Source: Campylobacter gastrosuis (GTDB lineage Bacteria > Campylobacterota > Campylobacteria > Campylobacterales > Campylobacteraceae). From it: a DNA stretch of 41,943 bases. Numbering within the stretch: position 1 is the stretch's first letter; each line of letters opens with the position of its first letter. Under the pieces are notes generated by a model that saw nothing but the letters and a program-made list of their open reading frames with translations, searched no databases and had not been told where the DNA came from. Positions 17,634-25,391 of this stretch are shown here, in pieces. The stretch covers positions 1 through 41,943 of the forward strand of contig NZ_JANURM010000015.1 of the NCBI RefSeq assembly GCF_030249845.1, written 5' to 3'. The position numbers and the translations under genes were made by a program.

Positions 17634-17655
17634 AGGGGCGTTTTGCCCCTTTTTA
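17634..17655 (+). terminator. Terminator closing the cai operon
   Basis: AGGGGC (17634-17639) and GCCCCT (17645-17650) form a stem around GTTTT, followed by TTTTTAATTT. It separates the porin from the TetR-family gene. Confidence 0.85.
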
Positions 17656-17708
17656 ATTTAGATTTAGCCTAATTAAACTACAATTAATAAAAATTTTTAG
17701 GCAAGAAT

Positions 17709-18443
17709 ATGAACAAAGAAGATAGATTAAAACTAAAACAATCACGAATTATGAAGTATTTTATTGAGGCAACAAATCAAATCATACAAAAAGATGGCAT
17801 AAGTGCCGTAAATATCAGAAACGCCTCAGCCATAGCTGGTTATTCAAGTGCCACGCTTTATAATTACTTTGATAACCTAACTCATCTTATCTTTTTAGCT
17901 ACATTTAACCAGCTTGAAGAATACAACAAAGCCCTAGCAAACTGCATAGCAACGTGTAAAAATTCACTTGAAGTTTATATGCAGGTTTGTAAATGCTTTT
18001 GCGATTACGCCTATAAAAAACCAGAAATTTACGAGCTTTTATTTTTCTCACGAAACGACAACAAATTTGATGATTATATCAAACAATACTACGAACTATA
18101 CCCTGAAAAAGAGTATAAAGGTCTGCCAAATTTCTTAGATAAAATGCTTCATTCAAACAACCTTCATCAACGAAGTTTTTTAATGCTTTTAAACTGCATA
18201 GAAGATGGCTTTTTAGATGAGCTAAATGCCAATGATTTTAACGATATCTGTCTTCGTTTTAATAAGACAATTTTGCAAGACGTCAAAGAGAGAATTTTAG
18301 AGCCAAAAGAGGCAACAGCAATGACGCTTAGATACTATTATCAGCTCTTTCGTTGCTATACAAACGAGCAAGGCATAAAAATTTTAGATGACTGCTACGA
18401 AAAAATCGTCTCACAAATGGGGGGGGGTAGCAAGGCTTTTTAA
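17709..18443 (+). CDS. TetR-family regulator with a G9 tract in its last codons
   Basis: A 244-residue regulator. The N-terminal helix-turn-helix is clear (KYFIEATNQIIQKDGISAVNIRNASAIAGYSSATLYNYFDNLTHLIFLATF, residues about 14-64). The rest is a helical ligand-binding and dimerisation domain rich in aromatic and Cys residues. It lies directly after the cai operon terminator in the same direction, so it may govern cai, perhaps binding carnitine or a CoA ester. That is inference. The gene ends in a run of nine G (18419-18427). As read it ends QMGGGSKAF. One G less would extend it to QMGGVARLFKDLTKRVKNDK, and one more would end it at QMGGG. A weak -10 (TACAAT, 17679-17684) lies upstream. Confidence 0.9.
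   Translation: MNKEDRLKLKQSRIMKYFIEATNQIIQKDGISAVNIRNASAIAGYSSATLYNYFDNLTHLIFLATFNQLEEYNKALANCIATCKNSLEVYMQVCKCFCDYAYKKPEIYELLFFSRNDNKFDDYIKQYYELYPEKEYKGLPNFLDKMLHSNNLHQRSFLMLLNCIEDGFLDELNANDFNDICLRFNKTILQDVKERILEPKEATAMTLRYYYQLFRCYTNEQGIKILDDCYEKIVSQMGGGSKAF
18419..18427 (+). repeat. G9 homopolymer, probable contingency tract
   Basis: Nine consecutive G in an AT-rich genome. G tracts of eight or more mutate at high rate by slipped-strand mispairing in Campylobacter. The tract includes the G of the final ATG codon of the TetR-family gene and controls only the C-terminal tail. Confidence 0.85.
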
Positions 18444-18493
18444 AGATTTAACAAAAAGGGTTAAAAATGATAAATAACATAAAGGGATTTAAT

Positions 18494-18810
18494 ATGAGAA
18501 AAAATTTTTAATTTTATTTATTGCTTCGCTTGGTTTTGGCGATGAATTAGAAAATTTAATACAAAGTTGCGACAACGGCGATAGTAGAGCTTGTGTTAAG
18601 GTTGGAGAGTATTTTTGTTTACAAAGCAATATAAATTTCAGCGATGAAAAGGCTTTGGTTTTTCATAAAAAGGCTTGTGATTTAAATGATAGCGAAGGTT
18701 GCTTGTTGGTTGCTGTTGCTAATCAAAAAAGTAATCCAAAAATAGCAAAGAGATTTTTTAAAAAGTCTTGTGAATTAGGAAATGAAGTAGCTTGTCTTAA
18801 AGCAAAATAG
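18494..18810 (+). pseudogene. Frameshifted Hcp/Sel1-repeat exported protein
   Basis: The ATG at 18494, behind AAAGGGAT, is closed after five codons (ATG AGA AAA AAT TTT TAA). Adding one base in the A6T5 run (18499-18509) opens a 106-residue protein. It would have a signal peptide (FLILFIASLGFG) and cysteine-paired repeats of the Helicobacter cysteine-rich protein (Hcp) type: SCDNGDSRACVKVGEYF, KKACDLNDSEGCLLVA and KKSCELGNEVACLKAK. Each has Cys-x7-Cys as in Sel1-like disulfide repeats. The downstream frame runs without a stop to 18810, so the damage is recent, switchable by slippage, or a sequencing error. It stands between the TetR gene and the tpx terminator. Confidence 0.8.
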
Positions 18811-18897
18811 GCTGTTTAAAGCCACGCAAAAACTCTGATAAATTAGTGTTTTTAATACCAAATAAAGCACTATGTTTTAGCGAAAATTAAATTTAAA

Positions 18898-18916
18898 GCC
18901 ACAGACACGCTGTGGC
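18898..18916. terminator. Stem-loop terminator at the 3' end of tpx
   Basis: GCCACAG and CTGTGGC pair perfectly around ACACG. On the minus strand it is followed by TTTAAATTTAATTTT and closes tpx. From the plus side AAATTTTTAAG follows, so it may also stop transcripts from the left. Confidence 0.8.
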
Positions 18917-18922
18917 AAATTT

Positions 18923-19438
18923 TTAAGCTAGGCTTTTTACTACTTCAAGTGCTTTGTCGTAATTTGGCTCGTTTGTGATCTCGCTCACATACTCGGCGTA
19001 TGCGATTTTACCGCTTTTATCAACGATTATCGTGCCACGACTTAAAAGGCGAAGCTCTTCAATTACAAAGCCATATTTTGTGCCAAAGTCAAGGTCTTTG
19101 TGATCTGAGGCAGTTACGGCATTTTCTATGCCCTTATCGCCACAAAATCTGCCTAATGCAAACGGCAAATCGGCTGAAATTGTAAGTAGCTGGACATCTT
19201 TTGAAAATGATGCTGCTTCGTGGTTAAATTTACCAAGTTGCATAGCACAAACTGGCGTATCAACCGACGGAAATACGGCGATTACGACTACTTTACCTGC
19301 AAAATCGCTAAGTTTTACTGGGCTTAAATCTGTTTTTAAAGCCGTAAAATCAGGAGCTTTATCGCCTACTTTGACCTTATCGCCAAGGATTGTTAGTGGG
19401 TTACCTGCGAATGTAACTTCGTTTGTTCTTTTTGTCAT
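18923..19438 (-). CDS. tpx: Thiol peroxidase Tpx (atypical 2-Cys peroxiredoxin)
   Basis: A 171-residue thiol-dependent peroxidase that reduces hydrogen and organic peroxides with electrons from thioredoxin. The peroxidatic Cys is at about residue 64 in FPSVDTPVC and the resolving Cys at about 99 in LGRFCGDKG, both as in the Tpx subfamily. It starts MTKRTNEVTFAGNPLTILG, also diagnostic. AAAGGAG lies before the ATG. It has no signal peptide, so it is cytoplasmic or exported by another route. It follows purM on the same strand after 51 bases, but they are functionally unrelated. Confidence 0.97.
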   Translation of the reverse strand: MTKRTNEVTFAGNPLTILGDKVKVGDKAPDFTALKTDLSPVKLSDFAGKVVVIAVFPSVDTPVCAMQLGKFNHEAASFSKDVQLLTISADLPFALGRFCGDKGIENAVTASDHKDLDFGTKYGFVIEELRLLSRGTIIVDKSGKIAYAEYVSEITNEPNYDKALEVVKSLA

Positions 19439-19489
19439 TTTTTCTCCTTTAAAAAAGTTAATATTAGCAAAAAATTCTTAAATAACTTT

Positions 19490-20473
19490 TTATACGATTT
19501 TTACGCCACTACCGCTTACGACCTCGCCGATGACGTAGCCGTCGCTGTTTTCTAGCACAAAATCCACATTTTCTTTTGACACGACAAGCACCAAGCCAAC
19601 ACCCATATTAAACGTCCTATAAAGCTCAGCCTCATCAACGACGCCGTTAAAAATTTCATAAATTTTTGGCGTTTTTATGGCTGATTTGTTGATTTTTGCG
19701 CCTAAATTTTCGCCAAAAACGCGTGGCAAGTTTTCAACCAAACCACCGCCAGTGATGTGAGCTAGGGCATTTATCTTATCTTTTAAATGCAAAAACTCAT
19801 CAACGTAAATTCTAGTTGGCTCTAAAAGTAGCTCTATTAGCGATTTTTCGCCCATTTTATCATCAAATTTTAGCCCCTTTTTCTCAACCACTTTTCGTGC
19901 TAGCGAGTAGCCGTTTGAGTGAAGTCCGCTTGAAGGCAGTGCCACCAAAATATCGCCTTGTTTTACAAATTTCGTGCGGTCAATCTCATCAATTTCAGCC
20001 ATACCCACAGCAAATCCAGCCAAATCAAAATCCTTGCCCTCATACATTGAAGGCATTTCAGCCGTTTCGCCACCAATTAAGGCGCATTTTGCTCTCACGC
20101 AACCCTGCGCAATGCCCTTAACTACGACCTCGGCGGATTTTATATCAAGCTTTGCCGTTGCGTAATAATCAAGAAAAAACAGCGGAGTTGCAAAGTTGCA
20201 AATCAAGTCATTTACGCACATTGCGACCAAATCAATGCCGACGTTTTCAAGGCGATTTGCGTCAATTGCAAGTCTTAGCTTTGTCCCAACGCCGTCAGTC
20301 GCGCCCAAAATCGCTGGATTTTTATATCCGCTTGGCAGTCTAATCGCCCCTGAAAACGAGCCGATCCCGCCTAAAACAAGTGGCGTAAAGGTTGATTTTA
20401 CGTGCGGTTTTATCGCATTTACAAACTCATTTCCAGCGTCAATATCAACGCCCGCGTCTTTGTAGGTTATCAT
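19490..20473 (-). CDS. purM: Phosphoribosylformylglycinamidine cyclo-ligase (AIR synthetase)
   Basis: A 327-residue ATP-dependent enzyme making aminoimidazole ribonucleotide in purine synthesis. Blocks typical of PurM are MITYKDAGVDIDAGNEFV, GGIGSFSGAIRLP, PAILGATDGVGTKLRLA, VAMCVNDLICNFATPLFFLDYYA, CALIGGETAEMPSMY, LPSSGLHSNGYSLAR and AHITGGGLVENLPR. The length is slightly below E. coli PurM (345). It is divergent from coaE with 72 bases between them. It starts with ATG at 20473. Confidence 0.97.
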   Translation of the reverse strand: MITYKDAGVDIDAGNEFVNAIKPHVKSTFTPLVLGGIGSFSGAIRLPSGYKNPAILGATDGVGTKLRLAIDANRLENVGIDLVAMCVNDLICNFATPLFFLDYYATAKLDIKSAEVVVKGIAQGCVRAKCALIGGETAEMPSMYEGKDFDLAGFAVGMAEIDEIDRTKFVKQGDILVALPSSGLHSNGYSLARKVVEKKGLKFDDKMGEKSLIELLLEPTRIYVDEFLHLKDKINALAHITGGGLVENLPRVFGENLGAKINKSAIKTPKIYEIFNGVVDEAELYRTFNMGVGLVLVVSKENVDFVLENSDGYVIGEVVSGSGVKIV

Positions 20474-20545
20474 TTTTGCCCCTTAGAATTTTTGGGAATT
20501 TTAGCCTAAATCTGCTAAAATCTCAGTAAAAATTTAGGGCAAAAT

Positions 20546-21133
20546 ATGTCAAATTTTAAAAACGCCTACGTGGTAACTGGCTCAATTGGTAGCGGTAAAA
20601 GCACCTTTGTAAAGCTTCTAAAAGAGCGTGGATTTAGCGTGATTGACGCTGATTTAATCGCCCACGAACAGCTTGAAATTTCACAAAACGAGCTGGTTTT
20701 ACACTTTGGGAGTGAAATTTTAAATGAAAAAAAAGTGGATAGAAAAAAGCTAGGCAGTATCGTTTTTAACGACAAAAATGAGCTAAAATGGCTTGAAAAT
20801 TTGCTTCACCCAAAGATAAAAAGCGAGATACAAAGGCAGTGTGAAATTTATGAAAGCCACGCAAAGCCCTATTTTGTGGATATACCGCTATTTTTTGAAA
20901 AGCAAGAAAATTACGATTTTAATAAAATCATCGTCGTTTATGCACCCAAAAATTTGCTAATCTCACGCGTGATGAGCCGAAATTTACTTGATTTTAGCAC
21001 GGCAAAAAGTAGGGTTGAGTTGCAAATGGATATTGAAAAAAAGCGCGAAATGGCTAGTTTTGTGATTGACAATAGCCTTGATATTTCGCACTTAGAACAA
21101 GAGGTGGATAAATTTTTAGCCACCTTAAAATAG
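20546..21133 (+). CDS. coaE: Dephospho-CoA kinase
   Basis: A 195-residue kinase for the last step of coenzyme A synthesis. The P-loop is TGSIGSGKST (residues 11-20). The substrate region is IDADLIAHEQL, then LENLLHPKIKSEI, VDIPLFFEKQENYDFNKIIVVYAP and the lid-like ISRVMSRNL. The length is usual. It ends convergently on gpmI with a 9-base overlap of the two coding ends. It starts with ATG behind AGGGCAAAAT. Confidence 0.95.
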   Translation: MSNFKNAYVVTGSIGSGKSTFVKLLKERGFSVIDADLIAHEQLEISQNELVLHFGSEILNEKKVDRKKLGSIVFNDKNELKWLENLLHPKIKSEIQRQCEIYESHAKPYFVDIPLFFEKQENYDFNKIIVVYAPKNLLISRVMSRNLLDFSTAKSRVELQMDIEKKREMASFVIDNSLDISHLEQEVDKFLATLK

Positions 21134-22591
21134 TGGCTCATCCATCTCTTTTGGAATTTCAAGTCCCATTATTTTTAGTACCGATGAAGCCACATTTGCT
21201 AGTCCCAAGCCACTTTTTAACTCGCTGACATTTTGTGCTAAAACAAAGCAAAATACGTCAAAAGTCGTGTGATTTGTAAGCATTTCGCCGTTTTCATCGC
21301 GCATAGCTTCGCAGTTGCCGTGGTCGCTAGTTTGCACGTAGGCATAGCCGTTTTCTTGTGCTGATTTTATGATTTTAGCTAGGCATAAATCCACCGCTTC
21401 AACAGCTTTAACCGAGGCGTCAAAATCGCCAGTGTGTCCGACCATATCGCCGTTTGCAAAATTTACTACGATAAAATCAAAGCCAGAATTTATAGCGTTT
21501 AAAACGGCACTGCAAACTTCGTCCGCGCTCATTTGTGGCATTTTATCGTATGTGGCGACCTTTGGGCTAGGCACTAAAAGCCTAGTTTCATTCTCCACCA
21601 TATCCTCAACGCCGCCATTAAAGAAAAAGGTAACGTGTGCGTATTTTTCGGTTTCAGCGGTGTGAAACTGCGTTTTTCTCGCATTTGCGATGACGCTAGC
21701 TAGCGTGTTTTTTAACTCATCTTTTTTAATTAAAATTGGGTGCTTAAATTTAGCGTCATACTCAGTCATCGTGATGATATTTTTTAGCACAAATGAGCGA
21801 TTAAACGCACTAAAATCATCATCGCCAAAAGCCGATGTTAGCTCTCTTGCTCTGTCGTTTCTAAAATTTATAAACACCACGCCGTCATCAGATTTTATGC
21901 CCTTAAAATCGCCAAATGTAGCAGGTTTTATAAACTCATCAAACTCGCCCTTTTCATAGCTTTGTTTTATATACTCGCTTGGAGTTATGCTAAGTGGTTC
22001 TAACGCCCCAAAATACGCATCGTAAGCCTGTTTTACTCTCTCCCAACGATTATCTCTATCCATAGCGTAAAAGCGGCCGCAAACGCTTGAAATTTTTAGC
22101 TCTTTTTCGCCGTTTTTTACAAACTCAAAGGCTGATTTGGGCGGCACATCTCTGCCGTCAGTGATGATGTGAGCGTGAGCGTTGCAACCTGCATTTTTTG
22201 CTAAATCAAAAAGTGCGTGAAAGTGGCTTAAATGCGAATGCACACCGCCGTCTGAGTAAAGTCCGATTATGTGGATATTTTTGCATTTTTTAAATAAATT
22301 TTGTAAATTTTCATCACGCAAAAAGTCGCCATTTTCTATCGCTTTATCAATTTTGACTAAATTTTGATACAAAATTCGCCCAGCACCAATGGTCATATGT
22401 CCGACCTCTGAGTTGCCCATTTGCCCGTCTGGTAGCCCCACGGCAAGTCCAGAGGTTTTTAGCAAAGTGTGCGGTGCGTTTTTAAACAGCCAGTCGTAAG
22501 TCGGCTTTTTTGCCGCTGCAAATGCGTTGAAATTTTCGCTTTTATTGTAACCTATGCCATCAGTGATGACAAGTATGGTTTTTTGCCCCAT
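21125..22591 (-). CDS. gpmI: 2,3-bisphosphoglycerate-independent phosphoglycerate mutase
   Basis: A 488-residue manganese enzyme of the alkaline-phosphatase superfamily that interconverts 3- and 2-phosphoglycerate. It has ILVITDGIGYNKS (metal Asp near residue 11), the catalytic Ser at about 61 in GQMGNSEVGHMTIGAGR, IIGLYSDGGVHSHLSH, HIITDGRDVPPKSA, GRFYAMDRDNRWERV and the metal-binding ANGDMVGHTGDF and TSDHGNCEAM. The length is close to 490, as in other epsilonproteobacteria. It is a single gene, divergent from mraY, and its 3' end overlaps coaE by 9 bases. Confidence 0.97.
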   Translation of the reverse strand: MGQKTILVITDGIGYNKSENFNAFAAAKKPTYDWLFKNAPHTLLKTSGLAVGLPDGQMGNSEVGHMTIGAGRILYQNLVKIDKAIENGDFLRDENLQNLFKKCKNIHIIGLYSDGGVHSHLSHFHALFDLAKNAGCNAHAHIITDGRDVPPKSAFEFVKNGEKELKISSVCGRFYAMDRDNRWERVKQAYDAYFGALEPLSITPSEYIKQSYEKGEFDEFIKPATFGDFKGIKSDDGVVFINFRNDRARELTSAFGDDDFSAFNRSFVLKNIITMTEYDAKFKHPILIKKDELKNTLASVIANARKTQFHTAETEKYAHVTFFFNGGVEDMVENETRLLVPSPKVATYDKMPQMSADEVCSAVLNAINSGFDFIVVNFANGDMVGHTGDFDASVKAVEAVDLCLAKIIKSAQENGYAYVQTSDHGNCEAMRDENGEMLTNHTTFDVFCFVLAQNVSELKSGLGLANVASSVLKIMGLEIPKEMDEPLF

Positions 22592-22664
22592 TTTTGCTCC
22601 AAATTTATGAAATTTTTAGTGGCATTATACTAAAATCAACCTTTTTTAAAATAAAGGCAAAATT

Positions 22665-23732
22665 TTGTTTTACTATCTTTATGAAATCATAAATTTAAAC
22701 TTTTTTCAGTATCTCACGGTTCGCGCTGGTATCGCATTTTTCATCGCATTTTTCATTGCAATTTATGCTATGCCAAAATTTATCGCTTGGGCAAAGGCAA
22801 AAAACGCAAGTCAGCCAATCTACGAACTAGCCCCAAAAACGCACCAAGAAAAGGGCAAAACGCCTACAATGGGCGGCCTTGTCTTTGTAAGCACGGCAGT
22901 TTTGGCAAGCATTCTTTGTGCTAGACTTGATAACGCCTACGTGCTTATCTCGCTTTTAACGCTTCTTGGGTTTTGTGGGATTGGTTTTTTTGATGATTAT
23001 TCAAAGATTGTTGGGCGAAAAAATCACGCTGGACTTAGCCCAAAGGCAAAAATGACTTTGCTCTTAACGCTCTCATTTATCGTGTGCGGACTTCTTTATT
23101 TTTGCACTGATTTAGGTGGTGCATTTTACGTGCCGTTTTATAAATTTTCACTCTTTGATATGGGGATTTTTAGCGTGTTTTTTTGGGTTTTGGTGCTTGT
23201 AGCAACCTCAAATTCTGTAAATTTAACGGACGGACTTGACGGACTTGTAGCAGTGCCAAGCATTTTTTCGCTAATCACACTTGGCGTTTTTGCCTATCTT
23301 AGCGGTCACGCCGTGTTTAGCTCGTATCTTTACCTGCCAAAGGTTGCAAATTTGGGCGAGGTCATCATCGTAGCTTCGGCGATGATTGGCGGATTGCTCG
23401 GATTTTTGTGGTATAACTGCTATCCAGCGCAGGTTTTTATGGGCGATAGTGGCAGTCTTAGTATTGGCGGATTTATCGGACTTATGGGTGTTATGAGTAA
23501 AAATGAGGTACTTTTGATTTTGGTCGGTTTTGTATTTGTGATTGAAACTTTAAGCGTGATTTTGCAAACCACAAGCTACAAATACCGAAACAAAAAGCGG
23601 ATATTTTTAATGGCACCGATTCATCATCACTTTGAGATGAAAGGCTGGGCGGAGAATAAGATAATCATTAGATTTTGGATTATTGCGTTGCTTGCAAATT
23701 TGGTTGCGTTAATAGCGTTAAAGCTTCGCTAA
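22665..23732 (+). CDS. mraY: Phospho-N-acetylmuramoyl-pentapeptide-transferase MraY
   Basis: A 355-residue inner-membrane enzyme making lipid I from UDP-MurNAc-pentapeptide and undecaprenyl phosphate. About ten membrane segments alternate with the conserved cytoplasmic loops: [22 protein letters not shown] (aspartate pair), [28 protein letters not shown] and [23 protein letters not shown]. The start is TTG at 22665 behind AAAGG, which gives the family N-terminus MFYYLYEI. murD follows after 27 bases, a common pair in this group, separate from a large dcw cluster. Confidence 0.97.
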   Translation: MFYYLYEIINLNFFQYLTVRAGIAFFIAFFIAIYAMPKFIAWAKAKNASQPIYELAPKTHQEKGKTPTMGGLVFVSTAVLASILCARLDNAYVLISLLTLLGFCGIGFFDDYSKIVGRKNHAGLSPKAKMTLLLTLSFIVCGLLYFCTDLGGAFYVPFYKFSLFDMGIFSVFFWVLVLVATSNSVNLTDGLDGLVAVPSIFSLITLGVFAYLSGHAVFSSYLYLPKVANLGEVIIVASAMIGGLLGFLWYNCYPAQVFMGDSGSLSIGGFIGLMGVMSKNEVLLILVGFVFVIETLSVILQTTSYKYRNKKRIFLMAPIHHHFEMKGWAENKIIIRFWIIALLANLVALIALKLR

Positions 23733-23759
23733 AATACCGCTAAGATTTAAAGGACTTAT

Positions 23760-24953
23760 ATGAAAAAAAGCTTATTTGGCTACGGTGGCACGACAAAAGC
23801 GATAGCAAAAAGCGGCGGTTGGGATATTTATGATGATAAATTTGAGCAAATCTCGCGCGATGAGTTTGGCAATGCACTCCTACCTGTTAGCGAGTTTAAC
23901 CCCGCAAAAAGCGAGCTTGAAATCACAAGTCCCGGCATCGCCCCAAGTCACGAGCTTATTAAAAAGGCTAGAAATTTAATCAGCGAATACGACTATTTTG
24001 CGGATATTACGCCATTTTGCGTTTGGATTAGTGGCACAAATGGCAAGACGACCACCACAAAGATGACCCAGCACCTGCTTGAAGGCTACTGCTCGGTTAT
24101 GGGCGGTAATGTCGGCATCCCACTTGCAAATTTGGATAAAAACGCCAAAATTTGGGTGTTAGAGACTAGCTCATTTACGATGCACTACACAAAGACCGCA
24201 AAGCCTGATATTTACGTGCTTTTGCCTATCACGCCAGATCATCTTAGCTGGCACGGCGATTTTAGCGAGTATGAAAAGGCAAAGCTAAAACCGCTAAGCG
24301 TGATGAGCGAAAATAGCGTGGCGATTTTGCCAAAAATTTACGCTAAGACCTCAACTCTTGCGCACGTTATAGCTTATGAAAATGAGGCTGATTTAGCTAA
24401 ATTTTGCGGTGTAAAAATTGATGAGATAGCCTTTAAAACGCCGTTTTTAATGGACGCGCTTTTGGCTTTGGCGGTGCAGAAAATTTTGCTTGATAGGTGC
24501 GATGTGGCAGGGCTTAACGGCTTTGTGATTGAGCCAAATAAACTTGAAGAATTTAGCGATAAAATGGGGCGAGTGTGGGTAAATGACACGAAGGCGACAA
24601 ATATTGACGCAGCGATTCAGGCGATAAAACGATATGCCAATAAACCGCTTCACCTCATTTTAGGCGGCGATGATAAGGGTGTGGATTTAAGCCCAGTTTT
24701 TGGGGCTTTAAGCGGACTTGACGTTAGAATTTATACGATTGGCTCAAATGCTAAGAAGCTATTTGATATGAGCAAATCGCTTGGCTTTGAGTGCGTTAAA
24801 TGCGACTTTTTAGAGGTGGCGGTAAGCGAGATCGCAAAGGTTTTAAAACAAGGCGAAATCGCGCTTTTAAGCCCGGCTTGTGCTAGTCTTGATCAGTTTA
24901 AAAGTTACGCCGAGCGTGGGGATAAATTTAAAGAATTTGTTGCAAATTTATAA
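23760..24953 (+). CDS. murD: UDP-N-acetylmuramoyl-L-alanine:D-glutamate ligase MurD
   Basis: A 397-residue ATP-dependent Mur ligase adding D-Glu. It starts MKKSLFGYGGTTKAIAKSGG, the short N-terminal domain of epsilonproteobacterial MurD. The P-loop is SGTNGKTTTTKM (residues about 91-102), then VLETSSFTMHY, LLPITPDHLSWHGDF, VWVNDTKATNIDAAIQAI and LILGGDDKGVDLSPV, with C-terminal LLSPACASLDQFKSYAERGDKFKEFV. It is shorter than E. coli MurD (438) at the N-terminus. It is cotranscribed with mraY. Confidence 0.96.
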   Translation: MKKSLFGYGGTTKAIAKSGGWDIYDDKFEQISRDEFGNALLPVSEFNPAKSELEITSPGIAPSHELIKKARNLISEYDYFADITPFCVWISGTNGKTTTTKMTQHLLEGYCSVMGGNVGIPLANLDKNAKIWVLETSSFTMHYTKTAKPDIYVLLPITPDHLSWHGDFSEYEKAKLKPLSVMSENSVAILPKIYAKTSTLAHVIAYENEADLAKFCGVKIDEIAFKTPFLMDALLALAVQKILLDRCDVAGLNGFVIEPNKLEEFSDKMGRVWVNDTKATNIDAAIQAIKRYANKPLHLILGGDDKGVDLSPVFGALSGLDVRIYTIGSNAKKLFDMSKSLGFECVKCDFLEVAVSEIAKVLKQGEIALLSPACASLDQFKSYAERGDKFKEFVANL

Positions 24954-24992
24954 AATATTTGTAATTTAAGCTAAAAATTATATTTTTAAATG

Positions 24993-24998
24993 TATAAT
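24993..24998 (+). promoter_or_regulatory. -10 element of tRNA-Phe
   Basis: TATAAT within TGTATAATCA, 18 bases before the mature tRNA 5' end. There is no clear -35. Confidence 0.6.
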
Positions 24999-25015
24999 CA
25001 CTTTTCTTTTTAGGT

Positions 25016-25091
25016 GGTTGGATAGCTCAGTCGGTAGAGCAGCAGACTGAAAATCTGCGTGTCGGCAGTTCGATTCTGCCTCTAACCACCA
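25016..25091 (+). tRNA. tRNA-Phe (GAA)
   Basis: A 76-base cloverleaf with CCA encoded. The acceptor GGTTGGA pairs with TCTAACC (one G-T). The D arm is GCTCAGTCGGTAGAGC. The anticodon stem AGCAGACTGAAAATCTGCG carries GAA, and the T arm is GGCAGTTCGATTCTGCC. It is a typical island attachment site, but I found no copy of its 3' end further right in the window. Confidence 0.98.
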
Positions 25092-25391
25092 TTCTCTTTC
25101 AGCTTTTAAATTGCTCTTAATTCTAAATAAATTAAGTCATTAAATACCAAATCTTTAAAATTTAAAGAAGTTAAAAATTTACAACTCTTTGCAAACAAAA
25201 TTTTACACCACAAAATAATCGCCGATTTTAAAAGAAATTTTAGCTAGGGTGCTAGGTAAAAATGCAAACAATCACGACTAATCCGCAAATGACGCATAAA
25301 ATAAAATTTATTTAATGCAAATTTAAAAATAATAAAATTTTAAGTGTCTTTTTATTAAAATCGTGCTTCATTTTTAAACAAAGAGTAATTA
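25092..25391. other. 300-base gap between tRNA-Phe and the dnd locus
   Basis: AT-rich, no gene and no clear terminator or repeat. I see no integrase remnant and no partial dndB. The dnd promoter must be here or in the last 60 bases, where TATTAAAAT occurs, but I would not name a -10 with confidence. Confidence 0.5.

Noticed and set aside
25016..25391. tRNA-Phe as attachment site of an integrated island carrying dnd
   Set aside because: No integrase gene and no repeat of the tRNA 3' end on the right of dnd in the window. The housekeeping genes rrc, rluA-type and purB follow soon after. The position is suggestive only.
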